DNA of 64,000 nucleotides from Streptomyces sparsogenes (GTDB lineage Bacteria; Actinomycetota; Actinomycetes; Streptomycetales; Streptomycetaceae): assembly GCF_001704635.1 (NCBI RefSeq), contig NZ_MAXF01000095.1:1-64000 (forward strand), read 5' to 3'. Under the pieces are notes generated by a model. The model made no database searches. It saw only the letters and a list, made by a program, of their open reading frames with translations, and was not told the DNA's origin. A program made the translations under genes and the position numbers. Below, piece after piece: positions 49,639 through 57,515 of this stretch. The first letter of the stretch is position 1. Each line of letters opens with the position of its first letter.

Positions 49639-51343
49639 ACACAGCGCACGTGGCGGCCAGGAGGGCCGCGACCGCCGGTCCGGGCAGGCCGGCCCCGGCG
49701 CGGGTGCCGGGCCCGGTTCCGGTCCCGAGTTCGTGGAGCACGTGGCGCCCGGCGCGGCCGCGGCCCCGGGCACCGGCCGCAGGCGGCGGGTGGTGCCGGG
49801 GCCGGGCGCGGATCCCGCGGTGACACCGCCGCAGGGCGTGCCGCGCATGCGTCCGCAGGAGCCCGCCGTGCCCCGGGCCCGCAGCGGGCACCCGGAACAC
49901 CGCGAGCAGGGAGGCGGCTGGGGTGCCCTGGGCGGCCCGGGCGGGCCGGGCGGACTGGCTGGTCCGGGCGGGCCGGGCGGACTGGCTGGTCCGGGCGGGC
50001 CGGGCGGTCCTGCTGGGGGCGGCGGTCGTGGCGGACCCGGGGGTTCCGGGGCCCGAGGGGGTCCTGGTGGCCCCGGCGGTCGTGGTGGTCTCGGTCCCGA
50101 TGGGCCCGGCGTTCCCGCGGGCCCCGGTGGTTTCGGCGGTCCCGGTGGGCCTGGCGGCCGTGGTGGACTCGGTCCCGGTGGGCCCGGTGGTTTCGCCGGC
50201 CCCGGCGGGCCGGCGCGGCGGGGTGGTCCGGGGGCCGCTCCCGGCGGCGCGCGGGCGTCGTTCGGGGCGCGGACGGTGAGCGCGCCGTCCGGCGTGGCGG
50301 CGGGCGGCCTGATGCCCGGTCCACGCAAGGAGTACGTCGAGGCATTCGACACCCCCGACGCCCTCGACTGCGACGGCGAGGACCTCTTCGCCGCAGGCGC
50401 CCCGGGCGCGGCGCGGGCGCGGCGCCGTACGGGCGCCGACGCGGGCGGGGCGCACGACGGCGGCAGCGGCACCGACACCGCCGAGGGCGCGGAGGAGCCC
50501 CGGGAGGCGGGCGGGCACGCCAAGGGCGGCAGGACGCGGACGTTCACCGGTGTGGCCGCCGCGGCCGTGACCACCGTGCTGGCGGTGGTGGTCGCCGGAC
50601 AGGTGGCGGGCGGGCCGCAGGACGAGGGCAACACCGCGCGGTCCCCGGGCGGCGCCGGGCGCTCCGACGCGCCGGGCGACCACGACGACGGGCGCGGCGG
50701 CAAGGCGACCGCCTCCGCCTCGGCCAACCCCGCCCCCACGGCCACCTCGTACGACGCGCTGATGGCGCTCAAGTTCCCGCTGGACCCCAAGCTGAGCGGA
50801 TCCGGGGCGTTCAAGGCCATCCCCGGACATGACAAGGGAACCGGCCGGGGCCGGGTGTGGCGCTATCGCGTGGACGTCGAGAAGGGGCTGCCGCTGGACG
50901 GCGAGCTGTTCGCGAAGGCCGTGCACAAGACGCTGAACGACGACCGCAGCTGGGGACACGGCGGGACCCGCTCCTTCGACCGGGTCTCCTCCGGCCGGGC
51001 CGACTTCGTGATCACGCTGGCCAGCCCCGGCACCACCGCGAAGTGGTGCGCGAAGTCCGGCCTGGACATCACCCAGGACAACGTCTCCTGCGACTCGGCC
51101 TCCACCGAGCGCGTGATGATCAACGCCTTTCGGTGGGCGCAGGGCGCGCGGACCTTCGGCGACGACAGGATGCACGCGTACCGGCAGATGCTCATCAACC
51201 ACGAGGTGGGCCACCGGCTCGGGCACAACCACGAGTACTGCTCGCGGCAGGGCGCGCTGGCGCCGGTGATGATGCAGCAGACCAAGTTCCTGACGACGGA
51301 CGGGGCGACCTGTCGGCCGAACGCCTGGCCGTACCCCAAGTAG
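49631..51343 (+). CDS. DUF3152 membrane-anchored metzincin-like protein with collagen-like region
   Basis: Protein of 570 residues from GTG 49631, which overlaps the hydrolase stop. Residues about 95-205 are Gly/Pro-rich with long runs of Gly-X-Y triplets (GPG, GLA, GPA). One membrane helix follows (about 305-327, GVAAAAVTTVLAVVVAGQVAG), preceded by basic residues, so the Gly-rich part is cytoplasmic and the C-terminus outside. The C-terminal DUF3152 domain (about 375-570) has the complete metzincin zinc motif HEVGHRLGHNH (His524, Glu525, His528, His534) and a following PVMM that could be the Met-turn. It is the homologue of Rv3207c. Probably a cell-surface metalloprotease; substrate unknown. 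Confidence 0.85.
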   Translation: MGKHSARGGQEGRDRRSGQAGPGAGAGPGSGPEFVEHVAPGAAAAPGTGRRRRVVPGPGADPAVTPPQGVPRMRPQEPAVPRARSGHPEHREQGGGWGALGGPGGPGGLAGPGGPGGLAGPGGPGGPAGGGGRGGPGGSGARGGPGGPGGRGGLGPDGPGVPAGPGGFGGPGGPGGRGGLGPGGPGGFAGPGGPARRGGPGAAPGGARASFGARTVSAPSGVAAGGLMPGPRKEYVEAFDTPDALDCDGEDLFAAGAPGAARARRRTGADAGGAHDGGSGTDTAEGAEEPREAGGHAKGGRTRTFTGVAAAAVTTVLAVVVAGQVAGGPQDEGNTARSPGGAGRSDAPGDHDDGRGGKATASASANPAPTATSYDALMALKFPLDPKLSGSGAFKAIPGHDKGTGRGRVWRYRVDVEKGLPLDGELFAKAVHKTLNDDRSWGHGGTRSFDRVSSGRADFVITLASPGTTAKWCAKSGLDITQDNVSCDSASTERVMINAFRWAQGARTFGDDRMHAYRQMLINHEVGHRLGHNHEYCSRQGALAPVMMQQTKFLTTDGATCRPNAWPYPK

Positions 51344-51375
51344 GCGCCCCGCGCACCGTCCCCCGCCTTCCCCAC

Positions 51376-51400
51376 GCGCGCCCGTCAACCACGGGCGCGC
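51376..51400 (+). terminator. Terminator after the DUF3152 gene
   Basis: Ten-base stem GCGCGCCCGT (51376-51385) and complement (51391-51400), loop CAACC, 32 bases past the stop. Confidence 0.7.
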
Positions 51401-51627
51401 GCCCGTCACCCACAGCCACGCGCCCTTGAACGGCGGCCGCCCTGCCGCCGACGCGCGGCCCGTACCGCCCCGCAACGCCTGACCCCCGGGAAAGTCACGG
51501 GCGTTCACCCCTTCCGGTGGCGCGACGGACAACCGTCCGTCGCGCCACCACCCCGCCCGCATAACGTGCTGCCGCTGCCGGACGGCGGCGCGACTGCTTG
51601 CCGACAGGGGAGATCGGGGGTGCGCTC

Positions 51628-53574
51628 ATGCGCGTGGGACTGCTCACGGAGGGTGGGTATCCATACGCGACCGGTGAGGCGAGAGTGTGGTGCGACCGGC
51701 TGGTGCGGGGGCTCGACCAGCACGAGTTCGAGGTCTACGCACTCAGCCGGAGCCCCCGCCAGGCGTCAGGGGGCTTCATGGAGCTGCCCGGCGCGGTCCG
51801 GCGGGTCCGCACCGCGCCGCTGTGGGGGGAGGTCGCGGGGACGCCGCGCCGGGGACGGGAGTCGTACGGGCGGCGCGAGCGGCGCCGGTTCGCCGAGTGC
51901 TTCGGGGAGCTGGCGGCGGCGATCAGCGCGCCGGGCGGCCCCGGGAGCCCGGTCGCCCCCGCTGTCCCCGCTTCCCTCGACGCCCCCGCTGCCCCCGCTG
52001 TCCCCGAGCCGGACCGGGCCGAGTGGGCCGGCGGTACCGACAGCACGGGCTACGCCGACGGACGCCAGGCGGACCGTTTCGCCAGTGGGCTGTACGGGCT
52101 CGCCGACCTGGCCCGGGAGCACGGCGGGCTGCCCGCCGCGCTGCGCTCCGAGACCGCCGTACGCGCCCTCGAGCGCGCCTGCCACACCCCAGGCGCCCTC
52201 CACGGCGCGCACCAGGCGCGGGTCGCCGACCTGCTGACCCTGGCCGGAGCGCTGGAGCGCGCGCTGCGCCCGCTGTCGCTCGACTGGTACGGCGAGGGCC
52301 ACGGCGAGGGCCCCGGCGCCACGGCCGGACCCGGCCTGTCCGGTGTGGACCTGTGCCACGCCGCCTCGGCGGGCCCGGCCGCGCTCCCGGGGCTGCTGGC
52401 CCGGCGCTTCTTCGGCACCCCCCTCCTGGTCACCGAGTACGGCGTACGGCTGCGCGAGTACTACCTGGCGAGCGCCGCCCGCCCCGCCGCGCCCAGGAGC
52501 GCGGCGCACTCCGGGCCGGTGCGGACGCTGCTCGCCTCGTTCCAGGGGCGGCTGGCCGCCGAGGCCTACGCCCGGGCGGCGCTGGTCACCCCCGGCAACA
52601 CCCATGTGCGCCGCTGGCAGGAGCGCTGCGGTGCCGCCCCGGAGCGGCTGCGCACCGTCTACCCGGGCATGGACGCGAGCCGCTTCGCGGAGGTGGGCGA
52701 GCGCGGGGCGGGCGGTGCCGGCCGCGCCGGCGGGCTCGGTGGCGTGGCCGGCGCCGGCGCGGCGGCCGACGACGGCCGCACGCTGGTGTGGCTGGGCCGC
52801 CTCGAGCCCGCCAGGGACGTGGTGGCGCTGCTGCACGCCTTCGCCCAGGTGCGGCGGGCGGTGCCCCGCGCGCGGCTGCGCCTCGTCGAGACCGGGCGCC
52901 CCGCCCCGGGCGCCGCCGACTACCCGGCCCACTGCCGCGCCCTCGCCGCCCACCTCTTCCCCGACGAGGCCGCCGACGCCCATACGGTCGGCGACAATCC
53001 GGTGTCCTTCGAGCGCCTCGGCGGCCCGGAGCTGCCGTCCGCCGCCGAGGCGTACGCGGCGGCCGGCGTCGTGGTGCTGTCCAGCGTGGTCGAGGGCTTC
53101 CCGGTCGGACTCGTCGAGGCGATGTTCTGCGGGCGCGCCACGGTGTCGACGGACGTCGGCGCGGTGTGCGAGGTCATCGGCGGCACGGGCCTCGTCGTCC
53201 CGCCGCGCAACCCGCGCGCGCTCGGCGACGCCTGTCTCGCACTGCTCGGCGACCCCGAGCGCCGCGCGCGCCTGGGCGCCGCGGCGCGCGCCCGCGCGCT
53301 GGAGCTGTTCACCACCGAGCAGAACGTGGCGGCGTTCCGGGGCATCTATCTGGAGCTCATGTCGCACTGCCCGGTGCGCCGGGACGAGACCGACGAGGAC
53401 GGCGAGCCCGTGCCTTTCGCCCGCCCGGCCGAGGCCCACATCCCCGGCCGCTGGGCGGGGCGCCGCGGCGAGGCCCACGCGACGGCCGACCACACCCCCA
53501 CCTGGGCCACCGCCCCACCCGACCCCGAACCCTTGGGAGTGGGCCCGCGGCTGCCGGAAGAGGCCCGCCCATGA
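51628..53574 (+). CDS. DUF3492/PelF-type glycosyltransferase (GT4)
   Basis: Retaining glycosyltransferase of 648 residues. The N-terminus matches DUF3492 of PelF-type enzymes (VGLLTEGGYPYATGEARVWC), and the C-terminal GT4 lobe has the nucleotide-sugar site ending EGFPVGLVEAMFCGRATV with the E-x7-E pattern (about residues 492-505). PelF polymerises partially acetylated galactosaminoglycan (Pel) from UDP-GalNAc. ATG 51628 has a GGGGG ribosome binding site. Its stop overlaps the next gene by four bases (ATGA). A Pro/Ala-rich insert (about 110-135) and a Gly-rich loop (about 360-385) interrupt the fold, and are typical of streptomycetes. Confidence 0.85.
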   Translation: MRVGLLTEGGYPYATGEARVWCDRLVRGLDQHEFEVYALSRSPRQASGGFMELPGAVRRVRTAPLWGEVAGTPRRGRESYGRRERRRFAECFGELAAAISAPGGPGSPVAPAVPASLDAPAAPAVPEPDRAEWAGGTDSTGYADGRQADRFASGLYGLADLAREHGGLPAALRSETAVRALERACHTPGALHGAHQARVADLLTLAGALERALRPLSLDWYGEGHGEGPGATAGPGLSGVDLCHAASAGPAALPGLLARRFFGTPLLVTEYGVRLREYYLASAARPAAPRSAAHSGPVRTLLASFQGRLAAEAYARAALVTPGNTHVRRWQERCGAAPERLRTVYPGMDASRFAEVGERGAGGAGRAGGLGGVAGAGAAADDGRTLVWLGRLEPARDVVALLHAFAQVRRAVPRARLRLVETGRPAPGAADYPAHCRALAAHLFPDEAADAHTVGDNPVSFERLGGPELPSAAEAYAAAGVVVLSSVVEGFPVGLVEAMFCGRATVSTDVGAVCEVIGGTGLVVPPRNPRALGDACLALLGDPERRARLGAAARARALELFTTEQNVAAFRGIYLELMSHCPVRRDETDEDGEPVPFARPAEAHIPGRWAGRRGEAHATADHTPTWATAPPDPEPLGVGPRLPEEARP

Positions 53575-55115
53575 CCCCGCCCGGCCCGCCCGGAGCGGAT
53601 CCCGTCCCACACCCCGCCCCTCAGCCGGACGCCTCGCGCACTCCCCGAAGCCCCGGCGGGTGGAACGCGCCGTCCCGCGTGCTCGTCGCCGGGCCGTCGG
53701 AGGAGGTCGCCGAGCCGTCGGAGGAGGTCGCCGGGCCGTCGGAGGAGGTCGCCGGGCCCTCGGAGGAGGGGAACGCGGCCGAGAGGGACCCGGCCGGGGC
53801 GCGGCCGGAGGGGAAGCCGCAGCCGCGGGCCGCCGGTGCGGTGTTCGTGGGACGGGGGTCCGCGGACCCGGTGCGGGTGTTGCTGCACCGTCACCGCGAC
53901 CTGTGCGCCCGCGCGGTCGATCCGCTGGAGATCGCGGCCGGGCTCGAGGCCCAGGGCATGACGGACCGTACCGCCGCCCGCTTCCGGCACCGTGACGTCT
54001 TCGCGCTCGCCGAGGAGCTGTACGCGCGGGTCCCCCGCGAGAGCGGCGGCCCGCCCGCCCCGCCGACCGACACGCAGACCGATCCGCCGGCCGGGCCGCC
54101 GCGCGGGCGCCTGGGCGGCCGGCTGGCGCTGGGCGCGCTGCACCTGGTGCCCGGGGCGCTGTGCGCGGCGACCGCCGTCGGGCTCGCCAGGGCGGGGGCC
54201 GCGGCGCCCGGGGCGCGGGTCGCCGCCGGGGCGGGGGGCGCCGTGCTGGTGGCCGCCGCGCTGTGGCTGTGCCTGGCCCGTGGGCCGCTGAAGGCGCGGG
54301 GCGGCGGGGTCGCCGCGCGGCTGACCGGGGTGTGCCGGGTCGGCTGGCTCGTCGCGTTCGCCCTCGGCGGTGACTGGCTGCTCGCCGGGGTGCGGACCGG
54401 CGTATGGCGGCCGTTCGGCGCCGAGGCCGCCGCCGGGGCCGCGGTCGTACTGGCGCTCGCGCTCGCGCCGGCCGCCTGGTGCGCGCGGTGGTTCGCCCGG
54501 CGGGCGCGCCGCAGGCTGGCGGGCAGCCGGGGGCTGGCGGAGTTCGCGGCGGGTGTGCGGCCGCTGCTCGCCGGCACGGTGGCGCTGTTCCTGTGCGCCC
54601 TGCCGCCGCTGGTGTCCGGGGTGCGGCTCGCCCTGCCCGGCCGCCCGCCCGAGCCGGCCCCGAGAACCGCCGCCGGCGCCCTCCCCACGGCCGACGCCGC
54701 CGCCGGGGCCGTCGTCGCCCTGTGCGTCGTGCTGTTCGTGGCCCGGCTGCTCGCCGTCCACGGCTACCGCCGGGCCGCCGCGCTCGGCACCGCCGCCGCC
54801 TGCCTGGCCGAGGCCGCGGTGGTGTGCGGTACCGCGACCGGCCGGCTGCCGGGAGGCGAGAGGGTCGGCGAGGCCGTGGCGCGGGCGTCGGCCGCCTGCG
54901 GGCCCGTCACCGTCCCGGCCGCGGTCTGCGGGGCCACCGCCCTCGCGCTGCTGGCCTACGCGTTCGCCGCGCTCTCCCGCGCCTCGGCCCACGGCCCGGG
55001 CACCGACCGCCCCACCGCCTCCGAACCCGCCGCCCCCCTCCGCCCACCACGACAAGGAGCACATGACATGAGCGACGGCATGACCGCCCCCCAGCCCCAG
55101 GAGCGTGACCGATGA
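53571..55115 (+). CDS. Polytopic membrane protein of the PelF-like operon
   Basis: Protein of 514 residues, no named family. Residues 1-110 are disordered and hold four 7-residue repeats AGPSEEV (21-bp DNA repeats). A short conserved-looking segment follows (DPVRVLLHRHRDLCARAVDPLEIAAGLEAQGM in parts, about 100-160). The C-terminal 320 residues form about eight membrane helices. It starts with ATGA overlapping the glycosyltransferase stop and ends with ATGA overlapping the epimerase start, so all three are translated together. By position it could be the exporter, analogous to PelG or PelE, though I see no sequence match to either. Confidence 0.7.
   Translation: MTPPGPPGADPVPHPAPQPDASRTPRSPGGWNAPSRVLVAGPSEEVAEPSEEVAGPSEEVAGPSEEGNAAERDPAGARPEGKPQPRAAGAVFVGRGSADPVRVLLHRHRDLCARAVDPLEIAAGLEAQGMTDRTAARFRHRDVFALAEELYARVPRESGGPPAPPTDTQTDPPAGPPRGRLGGRLALGALHLVPGALCAATAVGLARAGAAAPGARVAAGAGGAVLVAAALWLCLARGPLKARGGGVAARLTGVCRVGWLVAFALGGDWLLAGVRTGVWRPFGAEAAAGAAVVLALALAPAAWCARWFARRARRRLAGSRGLAEFAAGVRPLLAGTVALFLCALPPLVSGVRLALPGRPPEPAPRTAAGALPTADAAAGAVVALCVVLFVARLLAVHGYRRAAALGTAAACLAEAAVVCGTATGRLPGGERVGEAVARASAACGPVTVPAAVCGATALALLAYAFAALSRASAHGPGTDRPTASEPAAPLRPPRQGAHDMSDGMTAPQPQERDR
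53688..53771 (+). repeat. 21-bp in-frame tandem repeat, four units
   Basis: GCCGGGCCGTCGGAGGAGGTC repeated four times with 1-3 changes, coding AGPSEEV, AEPSEEV, AGPSEEV and AGPSEEG. Because 21 is a multiple of three, copy-number change would keep the frame. Confidence 0.85.
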
Positions 55116-56083
55116 GGGTCCTGCTGCTCGGCTCCGGGGGATATCTCGGCCGCTACGTCGCCGAACACCTGCTCGCCGACCCCGCCGTCCAGCTCACCGC
55201 GCTCGGCCGCGGCGACGACGCCGACGTGCGGTTCGACCTGTCCACCGGCAGCCCCGGCGCGCTGACCCGCTTCCTGAACGCCGTCCACCCCGGGGTGGTG
55301 ATCAACTGCGCGGGCGCGACCCGCGGCGGGGCGCGCGAGCTGACCCGGCACAACACCGTGGCGGTCGCGACGATCTGCGAGTCGCTGCGGCGCAGCGGCT
55401 GCGGCGCCCGCCTGGTCCAGCTCGGCTGTTCCTCCGAGTACGGGCCGTCCCAGCCCGGCTCCTCGACGGCCGAGGACGCCGTGCCGCGCCCCGGCGGCCC
55501 GTACGGGGTGAGCAAGCTGGCCGCGACCGAGCTGGTGCTGGGGTCGGGCCTGGACGCGGTGGTGCTGCGGGTGTTCTCCCCGGTCGGGCCCGGCACCCCG
55601 GCCGGGTCGCCGCTGGGCCGGCTGGCCGAGGCGATGCGCCGCGCGATGCAGGCGGGCGACGGGGAGCTGAAGCTGAGCGGCCTGGGCGTGCAGCGCGACT
55701 TCGTGGACGTCCGGGACGTGGCGCGGGCGGTCCACGCGGCCTCGCTCTCGGCCGCGCAGGGGGTCGTCAACATCGGCAGCGGCCGCGCCGTACGGCTGCG
55801 CGACGCGGCCGCCGTGCTGGCCCGGGTGGCCGGTTTCGGCGGCACGCTGCACGAGGTGGACACCCCGCCGGGGCGCGGGCCGCACCACGCGGTGGTGCCG
55901 GGCCCGGCCGGGCCGCCGGTCGAGCACGTGGCCGGCGCCGCCGGGTATCCGTATCCGGACGGCTGCGGCAGCTGGCAGCAGGCGGATGTGCGGACCGCCC
56001 GGGACCGGCTCGGCTGGCGCTCCAGGATCGCGCTGGAGGAGTCGCTGGCCGACATCTGGATGGAGGCGGCGTGCCGTATCTGA
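55112..56083 (+). CDS. NAD(P)-dependent SDR epimerase/dehydratase
   Basis: Extended short-chain dehydrogenase of 323 residues. The Rossmann motif GSGGYLG (8-14) and catalytic YGVSK (about residue 130) are present; a Ser in LGCSSEYG precedes it, giving the S-Y-K triad. Likely a nucleotide-sugar 4-epimerase, which would supply UDP-GalNAc to the PelF-like enzyme, as PelX does in pseudomonads; this is inference. The ATG overlaps the previous stop (ATGA). Its own end overlaps a GTG (56071) that begins a short open stretch with no recognisable gene. Confidence 0.88.
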   Translation: MRVLLLGSGGYLGRYVAEHLLADPAVQLTALGRGDDADVRFDLSTGSPGALTRFLNAVHPGVVINCAGATRGGARELTRHNTVAVATICESLRRSGCGARLVQLGCSSEYGPSQPGSSTAEDAVPRPGGPYGVSKLAATELVLGSGLDAVVLRVFSPVGPGTPAGSPLGRLAEAMRRAMQAGDGELKLSGLGVQRDFVDVRDVARAVHAASLSAAQGVVNIGSGRAVRLRDAAAVLARVAGFGGTLHEVDTPPGRGPHHAVVPGPAGPPVEHVAGAAGYPYPDGCGSWQQADVRTARDRLGWRSRIALEESLADIWMEAACRI

Positions 56084-56236
56084 GGAGCGGGCCGGCGGCG
56101 GGGCCGGGGGCCGGGGGCGCTGCCCGGGTGATGGGACGGTTCTGTCTCGCTGGCCGGACCGCCCGTCTCGGAATGAGATGGGCCATGGCAGTGTTACCAG
56201 GAGAAGAACCCTGCTCCCACCCACTACGGAGTCCCC

Positions 56237-57415
56237 GTGTCGCTGCCACCCCTGGTCGAGCCGGCCGCCGAGCTCACCGTCGACGAGGTCCGCAGGTATT
56301 CACGCCATCTGATCATCCCTGATGTGGGGATGGACGGCCAGAAGCGGCTGAAGAACGCCAAGGTGCTGTGCGTCGGCGCGGGCGGTCTCGGCTCGCCCGC
56401 GCTGATGTACCTCGCCGCGGCCGGTGTCGGCACCCTCGGCATCGTCGAGTTCGACGAGGTCGACGAGTCCAACCTGCAGCGCCAGATCATCCACAGCCAG
56501 TCGGACGTCGGCCGCTCCAAGGCGGAGTCCGCCCGCGACTCGGTGCTCGGCATCAACCCGTATGTCAACGTCGTGCTGCACGAGGAGCGCCTCGAAGCGG
56601 ACAACGTGATGGAGATCTTCTCCCAGTACGACCTGATCGTGGACGGCACGGACAACTTCGCCACCCGCTATCTGGTCAACGACGCGTGCGTGCTGCTGAA
56701 CAAGCCGTACGTGTGGGGGTCGATCTACCGCTTCGACGGCCAGGCCTCGGTCTTCTGGTCGGAGCACGGTCCCTGCTACCGCTGCCTGTACCCGGAGCCC
56801 CCGCCGCCCGGCATGGTCCCCTCCTGCGCCGAGGGCGGCGTGCTCGGCGTGCTGTGCGCCTCCATCGGGTCGATCCAGGTCACCGAGGCCATCAAGGTGC
56901 TCACCGGCACCGGCGAGCCGCTGGTCGGCCGCCTGATGATCTACGACGCCCTGGAGATGACCTACCGCCAGGTCAAGGTCCGCAAGGACCCCGACTGCGC
57001 GGTCTGCGGCGAGAACCCCACCGTCACCGAGCTGATCGACTACGAGGCCTTCTGCGGCGTCGTGTCGGAGGAGGCCCAGGAGGCGGCGGCCGGTTCGACG
57101 ATCACTCCCAAGCAGCTCAAGGAGTGGATCGACGACGGCGAGAACATCGACATCATCGATGTCCGCGAGCCCAACGAGTACGAGATCGTCTCGATCCCGG
57201 GCGCCCGGCTGATCCCGAAGAACGAGTTCCTGATGGGCACCGCCCTCCAGGACCTTCCGCAGGACAAGAAGATCGTCTTGCATTGCAAGACGGGTGTCCG
57301 GTCCGCGGAAGTCCTCGCCGTCCTGAAGTCCGCGGGCTTCGCGGACGCGGTCCACGTGGGCGGCGGTGTCATCGGCTGGGTCAACCAGATCGAGCCGGAG
57401 AAGCCCGTCTACTGA
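56237..57415 (+). CDS. moeZ: MoeZ/MoeBR: sulfur-carrier-protein adenylyltransferase/sulfurtransferase
   Basis: Protein of 392 residues that activates ThiS/MoaD-like carriers as acyl-adenylates and transfers sulfur to them. The E1-like domain (residues 1-285) has the ATP site GAGGLGSPAL (47-56), the zinc Cys pairs CYRC and CAVC, and the catalytic region around CAEGGVLGV. The C-terminal rhodanese domain has its active-site Cys in HCKTGVRS (about residue 353). It supplies sulfur for molybdopterin, thioamino acids, some thiocarboxylated metabolites and cysteine. GTG 56237 has GGAG 6 bases upstream. A very strong terminator follows. Confidence 0.95.
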   Translation: MSLPPLVEPAAELTVDEVRRYSRHLIIPDVGMDGQKRLKNAKVLCVGAGGLGSPALMYLAAAGVGTLGIVEFDEVDESNLQRQIIHSQSDVGRSKAESARDSVLGINPYVNVVLHEERLEADNVMEIFSQYDLIVDGTDNFATRYLVNDACVLLNKPYVWGSIYRFDGQASVFWSEHGPCYRCLYPEPPPPGMVPSCAEGGVLGVLCASIGSIQVTEAIKVLTGTGEPLVGRLMIYDALEMTYRQVKVRKDPDCAVCGENPTVTELIDYEAFCGVVSEEAQEAAAGSTITPKQLKEWIDDGENIDIIDVREPNEYEIVSIPGARLIPKNEFLMGTALQDLPQDKKIVLHCKTGVRSAEVLAVLKSAGFADAVHVGGGVIGWVNQIEPEKPVY

Positions 57416-57445
57416 CGCGTTCCCCGGCGCTGACGCGGGAGCGTC

Positions 57446-57494
57446 GAGGGCCCCGGGACCGTTCCTCCGATCGGAGCGGTCCCGGGGCCCTCGC
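57446..57494. terminator. Strong bidirectional terminator after moeZ
   Basis: Seventeen-base perfect stem CGAGGGCCCCGGGACCG (57446-57462) and complement (57478-57494); the 15-base loop itself contains the palindrome CTCCGATCGGAG. Lies between convergent stops at 57415 and 57516. Confidence 0.9.
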
Positions 57495-57515
57495 GCTATG
57501 CCGGGCGGGGGAGGG

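Noticed and set aside
51687..53570. Extension of the membrane-protein gene upstream to 51687 (1142 residues)
   Set aside because: This stretch is the out-of-frame shadow of the PelF-type glycosyltransferase; translation starts at the ATGA overlap at 53571.
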